Below, one piece after another: positions 22,041-34,630 of a DNA stretch of 64,000 nt. The translations under genes were made by a program, and so were the position numbers. Source of the DNA: Edaphochlamys debaryana (Eukaryota; Chlorophyta; Chlorophyceae; Chlamydomonadales); contig JAEHOE010000140.1 of NCBI GenBank assembly GCA_016858145.1, positions 62,001-126,000 on the forward strand, given 5' to 3'. The notes under the pieces were generated by a model. It made no database searches. It was not told the origin of the DNA and worked only from the letters and a program-made list of their open reading frames with translations. Position 1 is the first letter of the stretch. Each line of letters begins with the position of its first letter.

Positions 22041-24214
22041 TCATCGCCTGTGCGCCCGCGCCTGCCCCCGCCCACCCTTGCGCAGCCCCGCCGGGCCGAA
22101 CCACCGCCCCCGCTCGTGCCGCCGCCGCGCCCGCTCCACCTCCTCCTCGGCGTCCGTGTCACAGCCCTCCTCCTCCACCTCCACCTGCTCCCACATGTCC
22201 TCGCCAGACGCGTGTCGGTCATTTTGGGACTCACACCACTCACAGCAGTAGTGCCGCAGCGCTTGGAAAGCCGCCGCCCCGGCCTTGGGGTCAGCCCCAG
22301 TCCTCGCCTCCAGCCACTTCAGGACCTCGGGCGGAGCGGAGCGGTTGAGGGCGAACGCGTACAGGCGGTTGCGGTTGTGGCCCAAGGGCACCCCCGCCCA
22401 GTTCAGGGCGAAGAGCAGCCGCCACTCGCCTTGCTCCAGGGCCGCCTCGTACGGCTCACCCATCATCTGTGGGCGCAGGGAAGAGCGAAGGGGGCAAACG
22501 ACGTCAAGGGCTTGAGGCACAGCGTCTTAAGAAGAGTAGGAGGCTTGTACCTCCGCTGGGCCCTGGACGTGCACCCCGAAAACCCTGTTTCCACGCCAAC
22601 GGTGTTTACACACGCTCTGCGGCCCGCCCAGGCCCAATCGCCCTTCATTGCCTCCCCACCCTGCCCCGCTCTGCTGCTCACCGGCTGAGGGCAGCCCAGC
22701 GTTGCCAGGAAGTCCACGGCCGCCTCGCAGCCCGACTCGACGGCTGCCTTCCACGCGTCCTCGTCAGCAACGCATCCCCACTCGATCGCCCACGTCATCG
22801 CCACAACGGACCCAGACCGGGCGGCGGAGCGGAATGCATCCTCAGCCTTGCTGACGCGGCGCAGCTCCTCCGCAGTCAGACAGCCGGCGACCCAATCCAG
22901 GACGGACATGCGGCCGCCAGAGGCAGCGCCATCCACCACAGCGCCCCACTGTTCGGGGCCCCACGCCGCCGCCTTCGCCCTCAGCTCCTGCAGCAGCGCT
23001 AGGCACCCGGCCTTGGCCACCTCGTGCGTGACGCGCCGGAGCCACCAAGGGCTAGACATGAAATCGCCCAGCGAAATCCCACCAGCGGTAAGCCGCCGTA
23101 GCGCCGGCACGCGGTCCAGCAAGAGAGCGGGATGCAGGGCGTCCTCGTGGGGACGGCAGCCCTGGCCCTTGAGCCACGCCGTCCGCTCTTCGCAGTCCTC
23201 CGCTGTGTGCCCGGGGAAGGGCGCCAGGGCGGCCCCAAACAGGCCCTGCCCGTTCCCCAGGGACAGCTCCTGACTCATCTCCGCCGCTCGCTCCACCACC
23301 CACTCCGCCTTGTGTCGCCAGTCCCTGGGGCTGCGGAGGGCAGCCTCCAGGACCGGCTGCCAGCCCTTCGCGGCCCACTTAGACGGAATGGCCTCTGGTG
23401 TGTCGAGGCCACACCAGGCCCACAGCTCGAGCACCTTGGGCAGATCGCAGCCCACGAGCGCCGAGGGAACCAAGTGCTCCCGAGCCTCCTCACGGCCCCA
23501 CGCCTGCCCGACCGCCTCCGCTGCTGCCTCCGCCTCCGCCAGCCGTGACGCTTCCCGCAGCAGCCACCCCAGCAGGTCCACGTGCCCGCTGCGGGCCGCT
23601 TTGCAGGCAGCCGCGACGCAGGCGTAGGAGCTGTGGACCAGGTTGTACCTCGCCTCGAGAGCCTCGTACCCGGACTGATCCTTGAGGATTACGCTCCACT
23701 TCGGCACGTCTGGGCACTGCTCCAGGCACCACTCGCAGATGGCGCGAGATCCGTGCTGCGCGCCGAGGAGGAAGAGCTTGCGCCAGCTGACGCCGTATCG
23801 CAGACGGTCAGGCTCCCGGGACCATTCGCTGCTGTCTCCATAGGAGGAAGACCGGCCCGGCCCAAACTTCATGTGCCGCTCATCCGGGGGCAGCTCCGCA
23901 GCCGCCAGCGCCACCTGCAGAGTCTCCACGGCGCTGTAGGCGGCCGCAGAGGACGCCAGCTGCTCGCGCTGGTCCAGGTTGAGGTTGTAGCATGCGCCAG
24001 GCTGGGCCCAGTGCTGAGAGAAGGCCCAAGCGACCACCGGCTGCGAGAGATGAAGGTCGACATGCTGCTTGAACTGCGCGGCCGCTGCCTTGTTCACGAA
24101 GCGCAGGCCAGCACGGTCATTGGAGCTTAGCTTGGACGCGATGCAGCCTAGAACGTCCTGCTGGTTCCAGATGTGCGAGAGGTCAACCTCGTGAGTCGTC
24201 GCAGGCTGGGACAT
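22041..24214 (-). CDS. Ankyrin-repeat-like protein with F-box-like N-terminus (652 aa)
   Basis: Two exons (minus): 24214-22682 and 22466-22041, phase 0 (donor GTGAGC, acceptor CAG before ATGATGGGT). The start MSQPATTHEVDLSHIW is the first ATG of the frame. Residues 10-50 (IASKLSSNDRAGLRFVNKAA) resemble the degenerate F-box-like helix pair seen at the start of many volvocine ankyrin proteins. The rest contains spaced degenerate ankyrin-type helices: AARSGHVDLLGWLLREA, GAQHGSRAICEWCLEQ, AASGGRMSVLDWVAG, AARSGSVVAMTWAIEWG. Such proteins are usually protein-binding adaptors; no enzyme motif is visible. The tail is acidic then strongly basic (EVEEEGCDTDAEEEVERARR). The gene belongs to a large, poorly characterised algal family; partner and process cannot be inferred here. 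Confidence 0.85.
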
Positions 24215-25848
24215 TGCGCCCTCAGTATGCTGCGTGCGGGTAAAGAGGTTTCTCGCTATCGTGTGGGATGGCTCGTGTTTCAAGGTTTGCGGTGCTAGTT
24301 TGGGTGGTGGAAGCTGTTGTGTCTCAGCAGGATGCCGGAAGACTATGTATGTTCGGCGAAGTGCCGGATGCTGCAATCCGGCTTGGGGCCTTGGCCAGCC
24401 CCGCGCTGGGCCCCGCGTGGGCCCAGGCCAACGGGCACGCACCTTCCGCCCGCGCACTAGGCCCCGCCCGCCCGCCAGCATTCCTCCGGGGTGCTGCTGA
24501 AGCCTTCATCTGTTGTTGCACCGGGAAAGGCAATCGAAGCGTTTGGCTATTTAGATGGCAGACGGCGGCAGCGCGTGGGTGGCCTGTGACGGGCCCAGCC
24601 CGCCGGGTCCGCCCAGGCCCAAGACGACGCGGTCGACCACCACTGGCGACGGCACCGTCGGGCACAGAAGCAGAGTACGAGAACCTGACAAGGCTGACAT
24701 TGCAGAAGTACAGCCAGGGGACTCGGACGGCATGGCTGCGGAGGCACAGCATTGCCTCGGCGCCCCCTGGCTCCTTCCTTTCCCTCGTGCCACAAAGCGG
24801 ATGTGGACTGACTCCTATACACCACAGCAGCGTTGTCCTGTCATCTTACGCAGACAAGCTCCAGAAGGCCAGAGCCAGACGTTGCAATCTGATTGCTCCC
24901 GGGGCCCATGCTTCCTACGTTTGCCGCCCCCAACACTGGGCGCCGCCCGCCGGCCCGCGCGCCCGTGGAGTCCCCCGCGCCCCGCCCGCTCCCGCCATCC
25001 ACCCGTAACCTCCCACATCAACATCTGCTTGTAGCAGTGTAACGTTCCCCTGCGCAGCCGAACGTGATCCGCACCAGCCCCCGCGCTTCGCTTCGTTGTT
25101 TTCTTCTACACCCCCGCGGGCGGCAAGCCTCGAATGCATCGAGATGCGTCGCGCTGCCCAAACAGAGATATCCACACAGATCCCTTGCCTCCACCATCAA
25201 GATCAGCCGGTCTTGACGTCAGTAGGATAGCACGTGTCCAAGCATCACCAATCCACAAAATCCTAGGTCATCTGGATGCCGTGCATCTGCCGGCACAGAA
25301 GTATCAACACCGGCGCGCCTTCTCAATGTAGCCCGCCCCTTCCAACACCACCCTCTGATATTTCCATGCAAGTGCTCTCAACACACGCATTACATGCGCA
25401 CCAGTTCCTGTTCCCAGGCGGTCTCCACAACATCACTGCTCATGCATACGCACAGCCGCCGGTGCTTCGAGTGCATCACGCCACGCATACATGCATCTTA
25501 GCAAAGCCGCGCCACGCCAAAGTCACACGAAGCATGCGTACCAGTGTCCCCACAGCCCTGCGGCTCGGCATTGGCATCAAAGCTCTGGTGTACTGACGCC
25601 CGACTCCTTCCCTCTCGGAAGGCCACACATACTCCCAGTCCCGGCCCCAGCCCCGTAGCCCCTAACACACGGGGACTACGCCCCAACCCCGCAGTACACA
25701 CCCACATTGCAGATGCACGTACACAGTTCACCGCTTTCCCCGCGGCCTCCCCCGGGTAACCCCCCCCCACACACACACCGGCATTTCACGAAGAAGTTGA
25801 AAGCACCCTCCTCCCCGCTGGCGCACAACCCGGGTCCCCCGCAGCGCA
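24215..25848. other. Intergenic region, no gene seen
   Basis: About 1.63 kb holding the upstream region of the ankyrin-like gene and the 3' UTR of the receptor-like kinase (both minus). Open frames here are short and lack domains. Confidence 0.55.
25390..25394 (-). promoter_or_regulatory. TGTAA poly(A) signal of the receptor-like kinase
   Basis: Minus-strand TGTAA 455 nt past the kinase stop codon (TGA at 25851-25849), the nearest such signal downstream. Confidence 0.6.
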
Positions 25849-28800
25849 TCAGTACAAAACTCGAGCCCCCGCCTCGGTCTCCGCATCAGCCGCGCAGGTG
25901 CTCCCGCCTCGATCCACCGCCTCCAGCCCCGCCTCCAGCCCCGCCTCTACGAGCTCCGAATCGACCGTCACGTCTGCGCTAGCCAGCCTGCTTGCAGCCA
26001 TGACCTCGCGCCACGCGTCGAGCTTGCATTCAGCGTTCGCGGTGCGCTCGATCGCGGCGTTGTCGGCGCACATGAGCCCTCGCTTCTCCAGCTCCTGTAG
26101 TAGTGCTAGCTCCTTGACGAGGTCCGCGGCCGCCGGCCGGCGCCCCGGGTCCTTTCGCCAAGCGCTCATGAGCAGTCGCTGCAGCCGCGGCGGCCAGCGG
26201 TCCCACGGGTCTTTAATCCCGCATGCCGCCAGCTTGGAAGGTGCGGTCTGCATGGGCGGGCGCTGGTCGCGCAAGAGCACCTCGGTGGCTATGGCTGCGG
26301 TTGGGGGGGTGGGGGGTGGGGAGGGAAGGGAGGGGAGGGGAGGGGAGGGGGAAGGCGTTTGGCAAGCGGCGTGGGGGTGTGGTATAGAGGGGCGAGGGGC
26401 CAACAGGGGGAGGGAGGAAGAGGGCTACGTGTTGAGGGGCGCTAAGGCGGCGTGAAGGTGCATTGCCGCTCCTTGCACTCCAGACGGACAGACGCTCGCT
26501 TTGTGTGAGAAGGTCAAAACGCCTCTTGCCGAGGTGGTCTGCCCCGTTGAACGCCGACCGGTCCGTCCCCAGCCCCACCCAAATGAACAGCGTGTGTCTT
26601 GCGTGCGATGCGTGCGGTGCTTACCCACTGCGCTGCTGAGCTGCTGCCAGGGGCGCTCCCCCGCCAGCATCTCCCACACGCACACGCCCCAGCTGTAGAT
26701 GTCCACCTGGGGGGCGGGGGTGGGGGGGGGTGCACGGGGGGAGGGGCCAAGGGGAGGAAGGGAGCAAAGCTCAGGGTCATCGTCAAGGCTCAGCGGCGGA
26801 CGGCTCAGGGCTGGCAGTTGGGTTGGGGGCCAAGGCCGAGAGACGGGTTGCAGACGTCCGCCTGGGGGATGGAATGGGGTCTAGAGGGGGATGAGGGGCG
26901 GGGAACGTGGCAGATAAGGTATTATGGGGGCAGAGGGTCACTAAGCCCTTGGCGGTCTACTCTCCAGATCTGGTGCCGTACGTTCACATGAGTAATCCAG
27001 GGCCGCCGTACCTTGTGTGTGAGTGCGAAGTTGTCCACATCGAAGCACTCCTGGTGAGGGGGCAGGGACAGCGCACAACTGAACTCATGGCTCTAGGCTT
27101 CGTCGCAAGGGGTCTGCATGGCTGAGTCATGGTTATTCACTTTGCACGCTTACGCAGCCTTACGCAGCCTTACGCAGCCTTACGCAGCCGTACGCAACGA
27201 TACGCAACCTCACGCAACCTTGCAACGCGCAGCTCACCGGGGCAAGGTAGGGCGGCTGCGGGGGCGAGAAGGAGCGTGGGGTCCCAATAGACGTTAGGTT
27301 TGAGGTACACAAGTGGACAGGGTGGAGGTCTGAGCCAGACTGCAGTACCAACAGACGTACAGCCCCGCGCACGTTAGCCCCTAGCAGCCAGCCAGTCCCA
27401 GCCTTGCTCACCGTGCCGGCTTCCGGTGTGTTTGTCATTTGCACGGTGTCCCAGACGCGGGACAGCCCGAAATCCTGCAGCAGGATGCCATGTTCACAAT
27501 AGGAACCAGCTCCAGCAGCGGTGCTGGTCCGGGTCAGCGGGACAAAGCCACGCAGACCTAGGTCCAGCACGTGTGCCACAGAGTGCGTACGACATATGGA
27601 GTGCTCCGTCAATGTGTGCTGCAGTGCAACTGACGAGCGCACCGTTATCTTGACCTCTGGTAGTGGGCTGTCGGGGTTTATGAGCAGCACGTTCCCGGGT
27701 TTGAGGTCGCGGTGCCTGCGCAGGGGATGGGGGCCAGGTGGTTAGGCGGCGGGACATGTCGCCTTCATGAGATGAGTTGCAGCAAGGGGCGATTCCCGCA
27801 TTGCAGTCCCCACCCAACCCGGCGACGCGGCTCACACAATGGTGGGGTGCAGGTACTCGAGACCCTGGACGCAGAAATGGGCGCGAGAAGGCAAGCAATG
27901 CACAGCAAGTATGTACGGCACGTACGTCAAAAGGAGGCAGCCGTGTGCGCACGTTTGGTTTTCAGGGGTCGGGGACAGATTCAGCGCCCTGGGTGCCGCT
28001 AGAATGCTGATACGATAACCACATCCGACCCCACCTTGGCAATCTCGAGCGCTACGTGAAGCACCTGCAATGCATGCACACAGGGGGCCGCGCGGTTAGA
28101 AACGAAGAGATACAACCTATTGGGCTGAGCCCGCCCCCGCGCAGCGGCTTGAAAGGGCCAGCCCCGTATTACCACTGGCCGAGACCCCGGCCAGGACTAG
28201 TGAAAGGGGCCAGGCCCGGGCTTGGGCCAGACCTCGAGGCCCCGAGCTCAGGGCAGGTTGAACTCCCACATGTCCTAAGCCCACAAACTTGCGCAAGGCA
28301 CAAGGGCGTGCATAGCTCCTCACCAAAGACATGGGGAGCAGCGCCCCGCCTCGGCTGTCGTACAGATACTGAGCCAGGGACACGTCACACAGCTCCTGCG
28401 TTTGCGACCAGTGGGAAAAGGCCAAGACAGCGCGGGGACAGGTGAGCAAGTAAGGGCTTGACCTACCGCTCCTCCCCCAGCACAACCTCCACACCCGTTT
28501 TTCCCAGGCCTGAGCCCCAAGCAGGCCAGCCACAGGCCCCTTCCTCGCGACCCCATAGGTCCGCGTAGCTGTACACTTTGCCAGCCCCGCCCCCCATCCC
28601 CCCCCCCCACCCCCTCCCCCTTACCATTACGGTGAAGGGCCTGGGCCCCGTGACGCACGCCGCCAACAGCCGTACGACATTTGGGTGGTTGCAGCGGGCC
28701 AGGATCTCCAGCTCCTGACAGGGGGAGGGGGGCGGAGGGGAGGGGCAAAAACCGAAGCGTCCAGAGTTGGCGTTGGGTCTCGATGGGTCTCTTTGCAACA

Positions 28801-31800
28801 AGGCAGTAGGTCCGTCCACAGGTGTACGACGGTCCGCTGCACAACTCCCAGCTAGGTCATCATGCCGACTCGAGCCAGCCTTGCTGGAACGCAGTCCCTG
28901 AAGCAAATTTAGGGGGCCCTCACCTGCACGCACGCTCGCATCGCCTGCTCTGCCACCGCGCTCTCCATGGGGCCAAAGCACGTGAATTGCTTGACTGCCA
29001 CACGCTGCCCCAGGTACTGCCCTTCGAGCACGCGGCCCCAGGCGCCCTGCGGGGACGGCCGGTTGAGCAGCAGCGTGTCGTCACGTGGGTGACTTGAAGC
29101 AAGAGGCCAACGGCTTGTACGGTCCTCGTCGTCCTGACGCTACTTGCCTCCCCAGAACCCCCTAGACCCCACCCGCTCCCGCGGAGCGACTCTCTTGCTT
29201 TCTTCCGGTCCCGTTTCACCCGTCCACCGACCCGCCCACCTTGCCCAGCACCCTGCCCGTCAGGTGCACTGCCGCGGGAGCCTCGAGGTCCGGACCAGCC
29301 GCGGCGGGGCAGTCATCGAGGGACGCCGGGTCCAGGCTCGAGCCCTCTAGGCCCTCACTGGAGCCCAAGAGCTGCAGGACGGGGGCGTAGTGCATGTGGG
29401 GATGCATGGGGATTGAACCCGATCAAGCGACCAACAGCAGGTATGCAGATAGGGTGCCGATCATGGTTGCATGGGGGTGTATCCAACTCAAGCGCTAGCC
29501 CTGCGCCGAAGGCCGCGTTCCAAGAAGCCCCGCCCTTCGAACACCAGCAGGCTGACGTACAGTACGGTAGGCACGGCCCCACGTGTGGACCCACCTTGAG
29601 TGAGGCGGGGGTCGAGCCGCAGCCGCGAGTGGAGTCGGTGACCACCAAGACGGCGGGACTTGAACACGCGTCCGTGCTCGGGACGGGGGCGGCCGTCGGG
29701 GGCTTGCACGCTGCGGGGCGGTGGAGAGGGGAGAGGAGGAACAATGCTTTGGGAATCGAGCGTGGCAGCACGGCTTTGAGGGACCCGTGAACCCCTGTGC
29801 ATTCGGCCCCACGGTAGCTAGGCGGCTGCAGCGCACATCAGTCCTCGGTGGTTACAATGAGGGACCCCAGCGCACATCAGCCCACGTTGCCCTGCAACAC
29901 TGCTCGCGATGGCAGGTGGGACGAAGGTCCGTGGAGAGAAGTCGAGGCATAGGCGCGTGGGGGCACTGGGAGCCGAGCGGAGGCGGCTACCGGGGGCCGG
30001 GCCCACCTGTTTCGGATGCGGGCCGAGCCTCAGGCTCACAGACCTTCTTGCTCCCGAGCTTGGCGCCAACAACGCGCCCAAGCCTGCACAGCGTTACGGT
30101 AAGGGGGGGCTGAGTTTGCGGATTCCCGGCGGGAGTCGCGGGACATAACCACGCACACACACACACGCGTACGTAGCGCGCAGAATGCTGTGACATGGGA
30201 TGACATGGGACGGGCTCGTGCTGACTTGGGGCTGGGGCAAAGCCACCCGCACACCCGCTAGTCGCGTCCTCACACGCGTAGCGTAACACCCGGATTGCTT
30301 CCGTATTACATAACTCCTAGGATGCCAGTTTGGAGTAATCCAGGGCCGGCCCCGGCCCCGTTTCGCGCACGCACCCTTGCTCCATGTCCAGACTGCTGCT
30401 GAGCGACGGCCGCGGGACGAAGCCCTCGCGGCCGCCGCCGCCACCGCCGCGGCGCCGCCGCCACACCGCAAAGCCCACCGCCGCCGCCGCCAGCGCCAGC
30501 GCCGCCACACCTACGTTGTAAGGGCGCGCGCCGCGTGCTTGAAACGCCAAGCAGAGTTCACAGGACTCTTGAGCAGGGTTGAGCAGGATTGAGCAGTTGA
30601 GCTGGTCCTGTACTGACATCTGCTGACGGCGGCAAGTCAGTACTGCCCGGTACCCGCCGACCCTATCTATCTGGGATTTGAGAACCCCCCCCACAACCCT
30701 ACCTCCAACCACACAGCCCACTATGATTGCCGTGTCTCCGCTTCCGCTGCTGCTTCCGCCACTGATGCCCGCGCCGTCGTCGGGACCTAGGGAGACCGCG
30801 GCCGGACGGGTTCTCGCCACGGCCGCCGCCGCGTCCCCCTCCTCGGGCAGTAGCGGCGGCAGGGGCCGGGGGTTGGCCTGCATGAGACGCAGGCACCTGC
30901 AATGGCGGCAAGCCGGCGGCAAAAGCAGGTCGTTATCTGAAACTCCATGCCGGATCGAGTTGGCGGAGCCCCCAGCCCAGGCCCAGTGCGTGCGACCCCC
31001 TCCAGCCGTGGCCTTGCGAACGGGTCCAAACCGATACATCCGCACACTAGGATCCGCCAAATCTAGCGCCGTACGCACCCGATGGGCCCCAGTTGGTCCA
31101 CGCAGTCCTGAGGCAGATCCGCCCGGCAGACGGAGAGGGAGTCGACGAGCCGGATGACGTAATTGTTGAGCTGCGGGTTGTCTGCGCACGGCGAAAGAGG
31201 GCAAGGCATCGAACAGGTTCAGGAATAACCATCACTGTATACGGCAGCTGCAATCCCGTCGTACGGCATCCTGTCGTACAGCACCTCGCTCGTAATTCCA
31301 TCTCTACTCGTGCGTTATTTGCCCTGCGATGCCTCACCGGATGCGTCTGCTTCCAGGCCCGTCATTCCGAGGTCATCCAGTCTCTGAACCTGGGACCAGC
31401 AGCGCGCCGTGAGGTTGGCACCCGCGGTCGAGGCGTCCACGCAGCCGGGCTGTGGCACATTGACCGCCCAGCGCTGCTCCCCCGGGATGGATGCAGGCCG
31501 CACGACGGGTACAAAATTCTGTTGCATGATGCCCGAGGGCATGCAAAACTCTGGAGGCATAGGCATGGGTGGATGGGGTGTGTGAGGAGGAATCAGCAGC
31601 GCACGGCACGGGCACGGCAGGGGCTCCAGGCGGGGCACGTGGGGAATGAGCGAGTATCAAGGTGACCCAGTGGGCAAGAGAGATCCTCCGCCATAGCCCC
31701 CAATGATTGACAGAGGATGCTAGCAGACACGCCGGACCGAATCCTATTGGCTGGCTTGGCTGGCGCGTCACTTGCCTCCCGTCCATCCCAGACGGTTGAT

Positions 31801-33528
31801 TGCGAAGCACGTCCAACCAACTTGAAACATGCGCCACGACAAGGAGGCTGCCTGCTGCTGCCGGCTCACCCAGCTACCACCCCAGCCGCTGCCGCGTCCG
31901 AGCCCCGGCCCCGCCGCACCAGCTTGAACCACCTCCGCCCCCCCACCAACTCTCCCCGCTCACTGTTGACGGCAACGCTGGCATTGAAGACCACCATGGC
32001 GCCCACGGTGCCCGGGGGGCTGGGCATCAGCAGGTCCAGGCCTGGGGGTAGGCGCAGTCGTGTGTGGGGCAGACAGAGCAGGGATCGTCAACTGTATACC
32101 GGTATCAGGGGCGTGGGTGGGCCCTCACAGCCTCGAACCAAGCAGCTCAAACAGGAAACCTGTGGGCTGACGGCACTCCACACGTGTCTTGTTGCTTTGT
32201 GCCAGGGCCGCCCCCGCCCAGGCGCGTCGACTTCACTTCAGGGGCGTGGACTCCCTGATAGAGCCCCGACGACCAGAACAGCAAGCACCTTAATTGCCTT
32301 TGCTTTGCCCTAGCACCCTGCAGGACCAAGCCCCAGCACGCACGCCGCCACAGTCCCAACACGGCAACAGCCGGCAGCCAGTAGCCGGGCAACTTGGGGC
32401 CGGGCCCTACACGTTGCCGAGGCTGACCTCCCTACCTGGTCGGCTCATGAAGTTGTCCCGCCTCCGGAACCCGTCGAACGACAGCCACTTAAGCTCCAGG
32501 GTGACATGGTCTGCCAGGACGAGCTGTGCGTACAGCAGTACGTACGTTACAAACCGGGCGGTACATATGAGTACGTGAGCAGGGTTACGTTAGTGAGCGA
32601 GGGCCCGGCGCTTGCTCGTAGGAGTGGCCACCCAACCCCGTTCCTCGTCTTCTTCCCATGCGCGTCATGGGGCATCCACGGGCATCCCTCCCTCGTGTGC
32701 AATTGCGCGCGCACCCATGCAGTCGGGGGCAGCGGTGGGGCCCCATGCCATGCATGCCATGCCATGATAGGTACGGCAGGTACGGCATCAGATCGCACAC
32801 CAGCACCCGCCCGCCCCTTGGTCGGCTGCCAAGGCTCCCGCGCAAAACGTCGCCGCACTGCACCCGCTCTACCCCACTCGCGTGCGCCTACCTTCCGCGG
32901 GATGGAGTTAAACGAGATCAGAGGCCATGGCCCCGACTGCCCGGTTGCTCCCTGTGTGGAGGCAGGTCAGGGACAGGCGAGAGGCGGGTGTGTAAACCAC
33001 GATATGCCAGGGTCAGATCAGGCGCAGGTTCAGAGGCGAGCGGGGGGTTTCCGCGGTTGATTTTGGCGGGTGAAGCAAGCTTACAAGTGCTACGTGCGGC
33101 GCTGCGCGCGTTGCTGTCTGGACTGGGAAAGCTGTGTCCTCCGGGGATGGCTGTTGCCCTGACACCGCACCCAGACCGCACCGACCGCATCCGCACCCGT
33201 GGGGACGGGTGGGCATGGGCCCCCGTGAAGCAAACGGCAGTGGGCTCCTACCCCTTGCCAGTTTCTCTGGGCCGCGTACCTGCACTGTCACGTTTCGCCT
33301 GAGCGTGGCTGGCAGCTCCGGGCAGGTAACCCAGTCGCTGTCCTTCAGCTCTATGTGTCGAGCACGAATGCTCACGGTGGTCACCGAGTCGTCGCATAGA
33401 GCTATCGCTACTTCAGAGCCATTCGTGACCTCACGTGTTGTTGCCAGTGCGCAGACTAGCGCGTATGCGAACAGAATGAGCAGCTCTGGAACGGTAGCTA
33501 CAACAGGCTCCCGCCAGGAGCGGGGCAT
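25849..33528 (-). CDS. Receptor-like protein kinase (TKL type), 836 aa, 22 exons
   Basis: Exons (minus): 33528-33280, 32951-32892, 32523-32436, 32041-31964, 31550-31338, 31181-31079, 30896-30703, 30510-30375, 30083-30007, 29710-29595, 29371-29240, 29046-28924, 28714-28625, 28395-28324, 28064-28035, 27864-27836, 27715-27643, 27474-27412, 27255-27238, 27050-27012, 26706-26625, 26294-25849; 2511 nt, phases consistent at every junction. A signal peptide (ATVPELLILFAYALVCALA) leads to an ectodomain of about 290 aa with several Cys and N-glycosylation sites (NVTV, NLTA), one TM helix at about 320-345 (stop-transfer WRRRR), a juxtamembrane stretch, then the kinase: GKGAWGRV, VAVK (K501), HPNVVRLLAAC, HRDLKPGN (D600), DFGLS (D622), PPYLAPE, DIYSWGVCVWEML, WRKDPGRRP. 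All catalytic residues are present, so it should be active. The ectodomain matches no family I know. The ATG at 33528 is the first in a frame that stays open upstream. Confidence 0.9.
27151..27220. repeat. 10-bp tandem repeat beside the 18-nt micro-exon
   Basis: Seven decamers of TACGCAGCCT type with an exact 10-bp period. In gene sense (minus) it begins 18 bp past the donor of micro-exon 19, and four units contain a consensus donor hexamer (GTAAGG or GTAAGC). Confidence 0.9.
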
Positions 33529-34630
33529 CCTGACGCTCCTCGCACAGAATGCAACTCTGTAGGCAGCAACGAGCGCGAAGAAGCAAAGTAGTAGTGGGCG
33601 AGTAACCACAACAAGGGCGCTCAGCCTGTGTGATGCGTGAGCGTGTGAAGAGCGTCCGTCCGCATATCTCTGTCTGCATGCTCCGAGTGGTACGCCTCCT
33701 CCTAGGCGGCCGGAACGCGGCGACTGTGCCGTATCAGAAACTCATCGGTGTCACAGGAGTCACAGGACACGCGCCGAATGCCCTGTAGATAGGATTACAA
33801 CGCACACATTTGCCTTTCACGACCAGACCGTTGTTCGGAGCGGGGAAACGTACCCAGACCATGGGTTCGAACTCAGCATATCGCGCGACGATGGTCAAGC
33901 CCAGAAGACGTGCGATGCTGCTATCTTCTTCAACGCATCTCGGATCCCTTATCGGAAGGTACGTGCGGCCCATGGGAAACGGTTGCCGTACCGGCCATGG
34001 ACACGCTCTCACGCTCTGCCAACAACTGCCTCGCTCTGCCAACTACTGACACGTCTCTCCTCTTGTTCACGCCATCTCCTTATCGTACTCGGAATCCACT
34101 CACATCACACCGCACACACCGCATGAAGGGATATATCTGTCCTCCCCCGATTGCCTGTCTCTCTCACCACGCGGCACTTAGGTACTAGGCACTGGTATCA
34201 TTTGTGGCTACAGCCCTCTTCTTTGGTTGCTTAGGCAGGGGACGCGCACACTCTCCAAACTACGTACCGTATCACGAACTTGCCCACACTTGGCAGAGGT
34301 GCATTGGTGGAACCCATTCCGCACACTCTTGCTTCAGCTGCCACTCAACAAAGGCCTCTCGGACAAAATTGTTTCTTGAGGGCTCAAGCCAGAACAGGAT
34401 GCGATGTTACAATAGGAACCAGCTCCGAGCCGAGGCTGAGAGAGGTTAAGCGTGTAGCGCCACCTACCGGGTATGGCCCTCCCATACCAGCACCACCCTA
34501 GCAACAGCCAACAGCCAACAGCCAACAGAGGCATCCACGGAAGCTCAATACGCGGGCGGGCCGCGTGCGCCCAGCAGGGAGGACGCTAGCTAGCTAGGTG
34601 CAGGCCTGGCAGAGGCCGCCCGGTGTCTGC
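33529..34630. other. Upstream region of the receptor-like kinase and 3' region of carbonic anhydrase
   Basis: About 1.1 kb, no convincing exon. Contains the carbonic anhydrase poly(A) signal at 34407-34411 and the promoter/5' UTR of the kinase; less GC-rich than the coding parts. Confidence 0.55.
34407..34411 (-). promoter_or_regulatory. TGTAA poly(A) signal of the carbonic anhydrase
   Basis: Minus-strand TGTAA 220 nt past the TAA stop at 34631, on the gene strand and at a typical distance. Confidence 0.7.
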
